Part shown: positions 44,165 through 54,548 of the stretch, one piece after another
Position numbering within the stretch: position 1 is the first letter of the stretch
Layout of the letters: the number at the start of each line of letters is the position of its first letter
Assembly: GCA_029213005.1 (NCBI GenBank)
Contig: JARGPI010000009.1
Location: 124,001 to 188,000 of the forward strand
Reading direction: 5' to 3'
DNA length: 64,000 nucleotides
Source: Verrucomicrobiales bacterium
Lineage (GTDB): Bacteria; Verrucomicrobiota; Verrucomicrobiia; Verrucomicrobiales; DEV007
Translations under genes and position numbers: made by a program
The notes under the pieces: generated by a model
Seen by the model: the letters and a program-made list of their open reading frames with translations, nothing else
The model's database searches: none
What the model was told of the DNA's origin: nothing

Positions 44165-45846
44165 CACGATGCGTTTTCTTTAGCGAGATGGGCCTCGACC
44201 TGATCGGGGAAGTATTTCATCAGAGACTCCGTGACGTGAGGGGCCGCCATTCCCAAACCGCAGGCACTGGTCGACTTCATGGTTGAGCCGATGTCCTCCA
44301 TCTCGGTCTTCCATTCCTGTTCTGTTAGGGCGGGAGATGACCCGTTGAGGCGTTCTGTCATTCGCTGGGTGCCAATTCGGCAGGGAAAGCATTTTCCACA
44401 GCTTTCGTGGGCAAAAAACGCCATCGCATCGTGAGCTGCTTTTACCATGTCACGGGAATCGTCAAATACCATGATCCCCCCGGCGCCGAGGAAGGAACCT
44501 TTACTGCGCAGGCTTGGTTCATCCAGGGTGGCATCCAGATCGGCCCCGCCGATGAAACCACCGGATAGTCCGGCCATCGTCACTGCCTGAACGGTGCGTC
44601 CTTCGCGAGGGCCGCCGGCCCATTCATATAGTAAAGTCGAGAGGGGGAGTCCGATAGGGATTTCATAGTTTCCGGGACGCTTGATGTCGCCGGAGAGGCT
44701 GATCAATTTAGTGCCGGGATGTTCCCCGGAACCAAGATTGCGATACCACTCGGCACCTTTTTCCACGATATGGGGAACGGATGCCAGTGTTTCGACATTG
44801 TTTACCACCGTCGGTTTATTCATGTAGCCGTGGGTGACCGGGAAAGGTGGTTTATTTCTCGGGAACGGGTGTTTCCCCTCCAGGCTGTTGAGTAGGGAAC
44901 CCTCTTCCCCGCAAATGTAGGCACCGGCACCGCGGCGGACATAGAGATTGAACGTGAAATCCGTGCCGAGAATTTTGTTTCCGAGCAAACCGGCCGCGCG
45001 GGCGTCTTCGATGGCGTCTTCGAGAAATTTCTCGGTCTCAGGATATTCGTAACGGAGGTAGATAAATCCCTGCGGAGCACCGGTGGCGAAAGCGGCCAGT
45101 GTCATGCCTTCAATCACAGCAAAAGGATCGTGATCCATGATGGCGCGATCCTTGAAACAACCCGGCTCACCTTCGTCGGCGTTACAGACGATGGTTTTGG
45201 GATCTCCGGGGGCATCGGCGACGGCTTTCCATTTGATCCCGGTGGGAAATCCCGCTCCTCCACGACCGGCCAGTTTACTTTCCGTCACCACTTCGATGAG
45301 GCTCTCCGGTGTCATGTTATTGACGGCTTTTTCCAAAGCGGAGTAACCACCGGTTTTGCGATAGCCGTCGAGCGTGTTGCGGCCCGGTTCCCGAATGCTG
45401 GAAAACACACATTCATCAATTCCTGCCGGATTGGGGGGAGGGAGCGGGGTTGTGCGATGTTCGAGCGTGTCTTTGGTTTTTCCGACGAGAGCTTTGTCGC
45501 CGATGATCACGGGAATCATATCGTCGCATCGGCCTGCGCAGGGCATCGGGGTTGCGCCCTGGTCTTTCATTGATTCGAGTAACTCGTTAGCGCCGTGGAG
45601 GCAGCAGACATTGCCGGTGCAGACGCGGGGGGCTGATTGACCGGGCTGTTCCCTCGAGAAATGATGGTAAAAAGTGACTGTGCCCCAAAGCTCGGCAATC
45701 GGGATCTTCAAGGCTTCGGAAACCGCTCTGATTGAATCTTCCGATAGATAACCGTCCCGATTGTGGAAGGCGTGCAACATCGGCAACAAGGGGGCGGGCT
45801 CGTTTTTCCAGCGGTTCGTGAGATCTTGATCACTCGGATTCGACAT
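44164..45846 (-). CDS. NuoE-NuoF fusion (NADH-binding iron-sulfur flavoprotein)
   Basis: 560 residues. Residues ~15-125 are NuoE-like with the [2Fe-2S] cysteines C76/C81 and C103/C107 (CTGNVC...CAGRC). Residues ~150-540 are NuoF-like: GRGGAGFPTGIKW and GAYICGEEGSLLNSLEG for NADH/FMN, an SLBB region, and the [4Fe-4S] cysteines in ESCGKCFPCRIGTQ. Such fusions serve as the diaphorase of NAD-dependent formate dehydrogenases or bidirectional hydrogenases as well as complex I. No NuoG, formate dehydrogenase or hydrogenase gene is nearby; the only partner is the translationally coupled sulfatase gene, an odd pairing. Confidence 0.88.
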   Translation of the reverse strand: MSNPSDQDLTNRWKNEPAPLLPMLHAFHNRDGYLSEDSIRAVSEALKIPIAELWGTVTFYHHFSREQPGQSAPRVCTGNVCCLHGANELLESMKDQGATPMPCAGRCDDMIPVIIGDKALVGKTKDTLEHRTTPLPPPNPAGIDECVFSSIREPGRNTLDGYRKTGGYSALEKAVNNMTPESLIEVVTESKLAGRGGAGFPTGIKWKAVADAPGDPKTIVCNADEGEPGCFKDRAIMDHDPFAVIEGMTLAAFATGAPQGFIYLRYEYPETEKFLEDAIEDARAAGLLGNKILGTDFTFNLYVRRGAGAYICGEEGSLLNSLEGKHPFPRNKPPFPVTHGYMNKPTVVNNVETLASVPHIVEKGAEWYRNLGSGEHPGTKLISLSGDIKRPGNYEIPIGLPLSTLLYEWAGGPREGRTVQAVTMAGLSGGFIGGADLDATLDEPSLRSKGSFLGAGGIMVFDDSRDMVKAAHDAMAFFAHESCGKCFPCRIGTQRMTERLNGSSPALTEQEWKTEMEDIGSTMKSTSACGLGMAAPHVTESLMKYFPDQVEAHLAKENAS

Positions 45847-45960
45847 AGAAAAATATTGTTCAATTTTTCGAAAGAAAGGTCAAGATTCGAATAGCCGGGA
45901 TCCCCGCGACCGCGTAAAAACCGCTTGATCTCGCGGAATATGGGGTGATAACGTTTCGAG

Positions 45961-46023
45961 ATGAAATTTAACCGTCTTCTGAACCTCTTCCTGTCCGGTA
46001 ACTCCGGTCCGGGTCGGTCTTGA
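45961..46023 (+). CDS. Putative 20-residue leader peptide
   Basis: ATG to TGA encodes MKFNRLLNLFLSGNSGPGRS, with a GGGGTGAT sequence about 10-17 bases upstream as a possible ribosome-binding site. Its last codons (GPGRS-stop) lie in the 5' half of the candidate antiterminator, and the stop codon is 17 bp before the terminator. It is too short to be judged by composition; the case rests on position. An arginine follows four residues after the start and the centre is Leu-rich. Confidence 0.45.
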   Translation: MKFNRLLNLFLSGNSGPGRS

Positions 46024-46050
46024 CGGAACTCAATTTCGTAAGCCAGCCCG
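46010..46050 (+). promoter_or_regulatory. Candidate antiterminator overlapping the terminator
   Basis: The stretch CGGGTCGGTCTT (46010-46021) can pair, imperfectly (four G-C, then G-U, mismatch, two G-C), with AGCCAGCCCG (46041-46050), the 5' arm of the terminator. It resembles the terminator's own 3' arm (CGGGTGGCTT), so the two structures would exclude each other. A ribosome at the leader stop would cover the 5' half. Confidence 0.4.
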
Positions 46051-46075
46051 AAAACGTCTGCGGGTGGCTTTTTTT
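46040..46075 (+). terminator. Intrinsic terminator upstream of the ABC exporter genes
   Basis: Stem AAGCCA-CCCG (46040-46050, one bulged G) with CGGGTGGCTT (46061-46070), 10-nt loop, followed by TTTTTT to 46075. No + strand gene ends before it except the 20-codon frame, so it would stop transcripts before the exporter genes. Confidence 0.75.
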
Positions 46076-46153
46076 GAAAAATTGAGAGTCTACCCACCGA
46101 ATCAAATCGGGTGTTTCTATACTTTCATTATTTTTCAATAACTCATCATTATC

Positions 46154-47983
46154 ATGGCGGCCAGCCAAACGGAATCATCTATCGATTTGAATCCCCGGAC
46201 GCTCCTTTTGGAGCTGATGCAGGGATTCCGGGGGCTTTACGGGCGGGCGATTGTCTGTTTGTTCGTTTTTACGGTGATCAATTACCTGACTCCGCTGGTT
46301 GCCAGCGCGACGATCGATTTTGCCCTGTCGCAAAAACCCGGGACGGATTTTCTGACCAGTTGGATCATCGGGATTCTCGGGGGAGCGGAGCGGGTCACGG
46401 AAAATCTCTGGATGCCGGCTTTGGTTATGGTCGGGCTTACGATTTTAGCGGGGGTGTTCAGCTATGGAAAAGACCGGTTTGCGGCGTTGGCGTCGGACGG
46501 GGTGGCGCGCCAGTTGAAGGATCGGCTCTACAATCATCTGCAGCGTCTTCCGGCCCGGTATCACGACCGGGCGGAAACCGGGGATTTGATCCAGCGGTGT
46601 ACTTCGGACGTGGAAACTCTTCGGCTGGCTCTGGCCAATCAGGTCGTGGCGGTGAGTAATTCTATACTTCTTTTACTGACGGTCATACCGATCATGGTGA
46701 TCCTCGATTTGAGGATGGCATTGATTTCTTTCACTCTCATTATCCCGATCATCTTCTTCGGTTATTTCTATATTAACCGGGTGAAGCATCTGTTTCGCGA
46801 AGTGGATGAAGCAGAGGGCGAGGTCACCCGGGTGGTTCAGGAGAATTTGACCGGAGTCCGGGTGGTTCGGGCTTTTGCGCGGCAGGATTTTGAAATCGAG
46901 AAATTCGCGAAGCCGAATCAGGAATATCGCGACCGGAGTCTGCATTTGTTGAAGCTGATGGCATGGTATTGGTCGACCTCGGATCTCGTGGTACTTTTCC
47001 AACAGGGTCTCACGTTGTTTTCAGGGATATATTTCATCGCCAACGGCTCGTTGACCGTAGGAACTCTTTTCGCTTTCCTGATGTTTCTCAATATGCTGCT
47101 GTGGCCGGTTCGGCAAATGGGCCGGACTTTGACGGAGTTGGGTAAATCAATTGTGGCTCTATCGCGAATCGGGGAGATTCTGAGCGAACATCGCGAAGTC
47201 AATTCTTCTGATTCGATCACTCCGGAAAAAAGGGCGGCAGGAGCGGTTACCGTAAAAAATCTCAGCTTCAGTTACGGGGATGGCGGGCCAATTCTCGATG
47301 ATATTTCTTTTGAGATCGAGCCGGGCGAAACGCTGGCGATTGTGGGGCCTTCGGGGTCAGGGAAGACTACCATAATGAACCTGTTGCTCCGACTTTATGA
47401 CTACAGTGAAGGGTCGATTCTAATTGATGGGAGAGAGATGGAGACCCTTGATCGGGAATGGGTTCGCTCCCAGTTCAGTATCGTGATGCAGGAGCCGTTT
47501 CTCTACTCCAAAACCATTGGGGAAAATATCAGATTGAGCGAAAGCAAATCCGATGACGATGAGGTATATGCAGCGGCCAGTCTGGCTGATATCCATCACA
47601 CGATTTCTAATTTTACTGCGGGATATTCGACTTTGGTCGGGGAGCGGGGTGTGACCCTTTCCGGAGGGCAGCGTCAGAGAGTTGCGCTCGCCAGGGCGAT
47701 GCTCCAGAAAACGCCGTTTCTGCTTTTGGACGATGCCTTGAGCGCTCTCGATGCGGAGACTGAGGCGACGATTTTGGAGGCGCTGCGAAGCCGCCACGGG
47801 AAGCGAACCACTTTGGTAATTGCGCACCGACTGTCAACTCTGGCTCACGCCGATAAAATTATCGTGCTGGAGAACGGGAAGATTGTTCAGAGCGGTAACC
47901 ATGAAGCGTTACGCAATGCGCCGGGGCTGTACCAGCGTCTCTGGGAAATTCAAACCACCACTGAAAATGAAGCAGGAGCCTGA
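46154..47983 (+). CDS. ABC exporter, degenerate half (TM287/BmrC-like)
   Basis: 609 residues: a six-helix type IV exporter membrane domain (~25-345) and an ABC domain. Walker A GPSGSGKT (398-405), Q-loop Gln446, signature LSGGQ (502-506), Walker B FLLLDD with Asp527 where the catalytic Glu is expected, H-loop His558. That Glu-to-Asp change is typical of one half of heterodimeric exporters (BmrC, LmrC, TM287), where one ATP site is inactive. The partner gene overlaps its 3' end by 17 bp. Likely exports drugs, lipids or peptides; substrate unknown. Confidence 0.92.
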   Translation: MAASQTESSIDLNPRTLLLELMQGFRGLYGRAIVCLFVFTVINYLTPLVASATIDFALSQKPGTDFLTSWIIGILGGAERVTENLWMPALVMVGLTILAGVFSYGKDRFAALASDGVARQLKDRLYNHLQRLPARYHDRAETGDLIQRCTSDVETLRLALANQVVAVSNSILLLLTVIPIMVILDLRMALISFTLIIPIIFFGYFYINRVKHLFREVDEAEGEVTRVVQENLTGVRVVRAFARQDFEIEKFAKPNQEYRDRSLHLLKLMAWYWSTSDLVVLFQQGLTLFSGIYFIANGSLTVGTLFAFLMFLNMLLWPVRQMGRTLTELGKSIVALSRIGEILSEHREVNSSDSITPEKRAAGAVTVKNLSFSYGDGGPILDDISFEIEPGETLAIVGPSGSGKTTIMNLLLRLYDYSEGSILIDGREMETLDREWVRSQFSIVMQEPFLYSKTIGENIRLSESKSDDDEVYAAASLADIHHTISNFTAGYSTLVGERGVTLSGGQRQRVALARAMLQKTPFLLLDDALSALDAETEATILEALRSRHGKRTTLVIAHRLSTLAHADKIIVLENGKIVQSGNHEALRNAPGLYQRLWEIQTTTENEAGA

Positions 47984-49793
47984 AGAAGATGTGTTTAGTG
48001 AACGCCTCGATCTGAGCCTGTGGGGGCGGGTCTTTCGTCATGCGGCGCCTCACAGGAATATTGCGGTTCCGTTGGGGATTTCCGGCATCGTCATCGCAGT
48101 TGTCGATGCCAGTTTCGCGCTGGTGACCCGCTGGGCGGTTGACGATGTGATGGCCAATGGTGGAGCGATTTCCTATGTTCCACATATTGTGGCATATATT
48201 GCTTTATCGGTCGGATTGGCTCTCGGCGTCTGGGTATTTATTAACAAAGCAGGAAGTCTCGCGAACTATATGAGTCACGATATTCGTCGTGATTGTTTCA
48301 GGCGATTGCAGGAGCTGGAGTTCGCCTACTTTGATCATCGCCCGACCGGCTGGTTGATCTCACGGTTGACGTCGGACTGCGATAAGTTGGCGCGGATTAT
48401 TGCCTGGGGAACCCTCGACCTGGTCTGGGCGTTTTGCCTGGTTTTTATCATTGGGGTGATTCTGATTGTTTTGAATCCAATATTAGGTCTGCTCGTGCTT
48501 TCAGTGGTTCCGATATTGGCAGTAATCAGTTTCTTTTTTCAGAAACGGCTGCTGCTCAGCTCCCGGGAAACCCGGAAGTACAACTCGATGATTACCGCTT
48601 CGTTTGCGGAGGCGTTACAAGGGCTCCGTACCAGTAAAGCATTGGTTCGGGAGGATGAAAATCTGGTGGAGTTTCAGGGGCTCTCCACCCGGATGTACGG
48701 GGTATCGCTGCAGAATGCGCTGCAGTCCGCTGTCTATATACCGATTGTTTTGACGCTGGGTAGTGTTTCGACCGGGATCGCACTGTGGCGCGGAGGTATC
48801 GAAGTGATCGCTGGAGATATGACTCTGGGAACCTTAGTGGCTTTCATTTTTTACGCCGGACAGTTTTTTAATCCGATCAATCAGATTGCCCAGGTGCTGG
48901 TGCAGATGCAGGGAGCCCAGGCCGCTGGTGAGCGGGTATTGAGCCTGCTGGCGACCACTCCCGGGATTCAGGATAGCGATGCGGTGAAGGCGAAGATTGC
49001 GGAGTGGGAAGATAGAGAATTGCCTCCGGGAATGGCACCTGACGGCGGCGCTGATGAAATCAAAACGATCGAATTCCGGGATGTCGACTTTTTCTACTCA
49101 GAGTCGGAGCCGGTACTACAGAAATTCAATCTCACTGTGAACTCCGGTGAAACGATTGCATTAGTCGGAGCGAGTGGGGGAGGCAAAAGTACGATTGTGA
49201 ACCTGGTGGCCCGTTTCTACGAACCCACTGCGGGATCGATTTTGATAAACGGGGAGGACTACCGGGAGCGAAGTCTCGCCTGGTATCAATCAAATCTCGG
49301 GATCGTTCTGCAGGGGCCTCACTTATTCAGCGGCTCGGTTCGCGAAAATATTCGCTATGGGAAGATCGATGCAACAGATGAAGAGATTCGTGAAGCGGCG
49401 CGTCATGTCAACGCCGATCGATTTATCTCGGAGCTGGAAGATGGTTACGATACCGATGTCGGGGAGGGTGGAAACCGGCTCTCAACCGGGCAGAAACAGC
49501 TCATTTCCTTTGCGCGGGCTTTGATCGGAAATCCGGCTGTTTTCATCATGGATGAGGCGACATCCTCCATCGATACCGAAACGGAGCAGGCGATTCAGGA
49601 AGGGTTAAAATCCATCTTTCAGGGAAGGATCAGTTTTGTGATTGCGCACCGGTTATCCACGATTCGAAACGCGGACCGGATTCTCGTGATCGACAAAGGG
49701 AAAATCATTGAGAGTGGGACTCACGCTGGTTTGCTGGCATCCCGGGGGCATTATCATGCGCTCTATACCCACCAACTGGTGTCGAATTTGTAG
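47967..49793 (+). CDS. ABC exporter, catalytic half (TM288/BmrD-like)
   Basis: 608 residues from the ATG at 47967; the frame upstream of it lies in the preceding gene and is not homologous. Six-helix membrane domain (~20-325) and ABC domain with Walker A GASGGGKS (401-408), canonical Walker B FIMDE (Glu530), and an altered signature LSTGQ (505-509) in place of LSGGQ. The altered signature would complete the degenerate site formed with the partner's Walker motifs, while its own Glu forms the active site with the partner's LSGGQ. The pair therefore looks like a classical asymmetric heterodimer. Confidence 0.92.
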   Translation: MKQEPEEDVFSERLDLSLWGRVFRHAAPHRNIAVPLGISGIVIAVVDASFALVTRWAVDDVMANGGAISYVPHIVAYIALSVGLALGVWVFINKAGSLANYMSHDIRRDCFRRLQELEFAYFDHRPTGWLISRLTSDCDKLARIIAWGTLDLVWAFCLVFIIGVILIVLNPILGLLVLSVVPILAVISFFFQKRLLLSSRETRKYNSMITASFAEALQGLRTSKALVREDENLVEFQGLSTRMYGVSLQNALQSAVYIPIVLTLGSVSTGIALWRGGIEVIAGDMTLGTLVAFIFYAGQFFNPINQIAQVLVQMQGAQAAGERVLSLLATTPGIQDSDAVKAKIAEWEDRELPPGMAPDGGADEIKTIEFRDVDFFYSESEPVLQKFNLTVNSGETIALVGASGGGKSTIVNLVARFYEPTAGSILINGEDYRERSLAWYQSNLGIVLQGPHLFSGSVRENIRYGKIDATDEEIREAARHVNADRFISELEDGYDTDVGEGGNRLSTGQKQLISFARALIGNPAVFIMDEATSSIDTETEQAIQEGLKSIFQGRISFVIAHRLSTIRNADRILVIDKGKIIESGTHAGLLASRGHYHALYTHQLVSNL

Positions 49794-49840
49794 GCGGAAA
49801 TGGGGCTAAGCGCGAGCGGGTCATTGGTTGACTCGGCGAC

Positions 49841-49875
49841 TGTACCCTGTACAGTCTGGGACTGTACCCTGTTCA
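49841..49875. repeat. Paired-palindrome element, copy 4
   Basis: Units TGTACCCTGTACA (49841-49853) and TGTACCCTGTTCA (49863-49875) with spacer GTCTGGGAC. The first unit extends to 8-bp arms (GACTGTAC / GTACAGTC). The element ends 3 bp before the GTG start of the ribbon-helix-helix gene. Confidence 0.8.
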
Positions 49876-49878
49876 ATT

Positions 49879-50190
49879 GTGAAAACTGTATCATCCTGGA
49901 GTGAGATCCCCGATTTCGGGGACGACGAAAAAGCCGAAGCCGATTTCTGGCTGACCCACGAACTCGATCTCAGGTTGATGAACGATTCGATTCATCGCGC
50001 CAACGTTCGGGAATCGACCACGATTACCTTGCGCTTTGATCCCCAGATGCTTAGCCGGATCAAGCGCGTGGCCCGTCACCGGTACATGAACTATCAGAGC
50101 ATGATTAAACAGTGGCTCAGCGAGCGGCTCGAAGAGGAAGTTCGCAAGGCTGAAGAGCCGGCCCGCCCTCCGCGGGACGAAGATGCCTGA
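49879..50190 (+). CDS. Orphan CopG/BrnA-type ribbon-helix-helix antitoxin-like protein
   Basis: 103 residues from a GTG at 49879; an upstream TTG would put the palindrome element into the coding region and is unlikely. N-terminal 'WSEIPDFGDDEKAEADFWLTHEL' is the typical first segment of this antitoxin family; a C-terminal ribbon-helix-helix follows (TTITLRFDPQMLSRIKRVARHRYMNYQSMIKQWLSERL). Such proteins repress their own promoter and neutralise a toxin. No toxin gene is adjacent: ligA follows 36 bp later and the exporter gene precedes it. It may be a solitary regulator. Confidence 0.75.
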   Translation: MKTVSSWSEIPDFGDDEKAEADFWLTHELDLRLMNDSIHRANVRESTTITLRFDPQMLSRIKRVARHRYMNYQSMIKQWLSERLEEEVRKAEEPARPPRDEDA

Positions 50191-50196
50191 TCCTAA

Positions 50197-52437
<2,241 letters not shown>

Positions 52438-52853
52438 TGGCATACAAATCGAAAAATTGGCAAAGGAATGGAGGTAAGTAAGTAGAAGTGGCCATCTCTC
52501 TAATACCTGTGTACTCCCCAAACCCAAAAGCCGAAAAAGAGCGGTCCTCAAGCTACAAAAATGCCGGAATTGACCCTCTTTCATCCGTGTCCATCAAAAG
52601 ACCTCATTCCTTCGCTTTTATCCGTGGTAAAAAATATTCTACAATATACCAGCCTGTCCGCAAACCTCTGGAACCCTCGCTATCAAAGGTTCAGGGGACT
52701 GCGGGCAGAAGTGCCCGCATCACATTTCCGGACTAAACAATACCGTGTCGTAGCGATATTTCTGCGTGCTCTCAAATGAGGAGAGCCTGAACACATTTTC
52801 CGGCGGATTATTTAATTAGCGTCATGTCCAGCGAGGAATGGCGGATCAGTCTC
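52438..52853. other. Gene-poor stretch between convergent ligA and a dehydrogenase gene
   Basis: 416 bp. The only structure I see is a perfect hairpin TGCGGGCA-GAAG-TGCCCGCA (52700-52719), with no U-run, possibly a weak terminator. Two ATCCGTG-containing stretches occur near 52590 and 52620. Short open frames here (for example 52488-52736) have no coding character that I can defend. Confidence 0.5.
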
Positions 52854-53606
52854 CTAAGAAAACAGCAGTCCGCCATTGGTATCCATGTTGACTCCGGTGA
52901 GAAAAGAAGCTTCGTCCGATGCGAGGAACGAAACGATGGTGGCGATTTCAGTCGGAGTGCCTTCGCGTCCGAGCGGAGTTCCTGCGGCGACGTTTTTGCG
53001 AACCGCATCTTTGGTGAAGGTGTCGTGAAAGGTGGTGCTGATCATTCCGGGGCAGAGCGCATTGACCCGGATGTTCCGGGCACCCAGTTCTTTGGCCATG
53101 GCGCGGGTGAAAGTCATCACCGCTCCTTTAGCCGTGGCATAAGCTGCAGCTCCGGGGCCGCCGCCATCGCGACCGGCTTGCGATGCTAGGTTCACGATCG
53201 ATCCACCTTCGCCCATTTTCTCTACTACCGCTTTGGTTAAGAGAAAGGTGCTGGTGACATTGAGCTGAAACACATAGTTAAAGAATTCCTCATCCATTTC
53301 TGCAAGCGTCTTCCGGGCCACGATTCCACCCGCGTTGTTTACCAGGATATCGATGTTGTCACCGAAGGTGGCAGTGGTTTTCGAGATCAACTCGGCGACA
53401 TCCGCCGACTTGGTCAGGTCGCCTTTTACCGCGATTGCTTCGCCTCCTGCGGCGGTGATTTCCGCCACCGTTGCTTCAGCTTTCTCAGTGCTGCCGAAGT
53501 AGTTGACGACGACCTTTGCGCCCTGTTGGGCGAGTTCGATCGAAATCGCTTTTCCGATATCTCTCGCGCCACCTGAGACGATGGCCACTTTGTTTTTCAG
53601 TTTCAT
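52854..53606 (-). CDS. Short-chain dehydrogenase/reductase (FabG-like)
   Basis: 250 residues, no signal. The cofactor motif is AIVSGGARDIGKAI (consensus TGxxxGIG, with S for T), NNAGG at about residue 90, Ser in VNLASQAG, and the catalytic YATAKGA (YxxxK). The C-terminal LASDEASFLTGVNMDTNGG is typical of FabG/glucose dehydrogenase-type SDRs. Substrate unknown; sugar- or ketoacyl-type activity is common. It starts 75 bp from the divergent gene at 53682. Confidence 0.9.
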   Translation of the reverse strand: MKLKNKVAIVSGGARDIGKAISIELAQQGAKVVVNYFGSTEKAEATVAEITAAGGEAIAVKGDLTKSADVAELISKTTATFGDNIDILVNNAGGIVARKTLAEMDEEFFNYVFQLNVTSTFLLTKAVVEKMGEGGSIVNLASQAGRDGGGPGAAAYATAKGAVMTFTRAMAKELGARNIRVNALCPGMISTTFHDTFTKDAVRKNVAAGTPLGREGTPTEIATIVSFLASDEASFLTGVNMDTNGGLLFS

Positions 53607-53681
53607 AAATTCGATAAGGATCTTTCGGGAATAAGAGTTCCCTTCAAGTGTTTAATCCGGGAATCGATGATACCCTAGACG

Positions 53682-54530
53682 ATGAGGAAGCGAATAGTTT
53701 ACGTCCTGGGAGGAGTTGTGTGCTGCGCGGTCTTGGCAGTGAGTTTGATATTTCAGGACCTTGGCGCGACGACGGCTGATGACGTTCAGGTAATTCGAGA
53801 GGGGGACAAGGAGATGACGGTCCGTTTCAAAGGCGAGGAAGGTCTGCTCTACAAACAGTTCAATTTTACCTTTGATACTCCTTTTCGCGATTGGTTCGGA
53901 ACGGGGAAGTGGACGACGATGAATTTGCTTTCCCCATCGGCTACCGATGTGGATGCCTACGTTAAGTTACGTCGATCGATCTTTGACGGAAGTGGTGATT
54001 TCAAGGACAACCGGATCGAGGCAACGGGAAGTGCCGCGCGGTTTTCCGCAGTGGCTCCCACCGGAAAGATGTTTACTACCAAATCGATGGTTGAAAACAA
54101 TGATCTCTGGTTTGTAAAAGGGGATCATCTTTGGTTCAAAGGGCGGTTCCTTCTTGAGTCAGGCGTGCCGTTCACGATCGTGGATTTTCAGGAGCGGGGT
54201 AGAAAGCAGAGCCCCGGTCCCCGCATCACGATTTGGGAACGCAGTCATATCGGTATCGAATTGAAATACCGCCCGAAACCTCAACTACGCCAACTGGTAA
54301 AGCCGGTTCCAATTGGAAAGTGGTTCGATCTAAAGGTCCACCTGGTTCTGGATGACGAGTCTGGCGATGTGCAAATCTGGCAGGATGACGAATTGATTAT
54401 CAATGGGCAGATGCAGACCCTGGCCCGGGCTAACTCGCTATTGAATGCGCTGGAAGTCGGGATCACCGCCACCGGAGAGGCGGCGACGGTCCTTGTCAGC
54501 GAGGTCGCAATCAGTCACGACCCTCTGTAA
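53682..54530 (+). CDS. Secreted or membrane-anchored protein with a lyase/lectin-like beta-sandwich
   Basis: 282 residues. N-terminal hydrophobic segment (VYVLGGVVCCAVLAVSLIFQ) is either a signal peptide or an anchor. The body looks like a jelly-roll of the heparin-lyase I/glucuronan-lyase type: DHLWFKGRFLLESGVPFTIVDF, then KWFDLKVHLVLDDESGDVQIWQDDELIIN (consensus 'W...k.hv..s.....G.v.vw.dG...i') and a final strand pair. Catalytic residues could not be placed, so it may only bind polysaccharide. Divergent from the dehydrogenase gene, convergent with the ClC gene (18 bp). Confidence 0.6.
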   Translation: MRKRIVYVLGGVVCCAVLAVSLIFQDLGATTADDVQVIREGDKEMTVRFKGEEGLLYKQFNFTFDTPFRDWFGTGKWTTMNLLSPSATDVDAYVKLRRSIFDGSGDFKDNRIEATGSAARFSAVAPTGKMFTTKSMVENNDLWFVKGDHLWFKGRFLLESGVPFTIVDFQERGRKQSPGPRITIWERSHIGIELKYRPKPQLRQLVKPVPIGKWFDLKVHLVLDDESGDVQIWQDDELIINGQMQTLARANSLLNALEVGITATGEAATVLVSEVAISHDPL

Positions 54531-54548
54531 TTAATTTCCCGACTGGAC

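Larger units (their letters stand above)
45847..46153 (+). other. Leader region of the ABC exporter operon
   Basis: 307 bp separating divergent genes. It contains a possible hairpin (CCGCGA 45904-45909 / TCGCGG 45931-45936), a 20-codon open frame, a candidate antiterminator and an intrinsic terminator, all on the + strand and 79 bp before the first exporter gene. Confidence 0.6.

Noticed and set aside
46111..46659. A 182-codon + strand frame overlapping the first exporter gene
   Set aside because: It lies in another frame of a well-conserved ABC exporter and its translation is a Gly/Arg-rich shadow.
47820..47966. A 49-codon N-terminal extension of the second exporter gene
   Set aside because: It lies entirely in the coding DNA of the first exporter half and has no exporter-like sequence; ATG at 47967 fits the family.
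52585..52635. ATCCGTG-containing stretches resembling a dispersed intergenic repeat
   Set aside because: Only two imperfect matches within 40 bp; too weak to call a repeat family.
52488..52736. An 82-codon open frame in the gap after ligA
   Set aside because: Composition differs from the neighbouring genes, there is no recognisable motif, and overlapping frames are similarly open.
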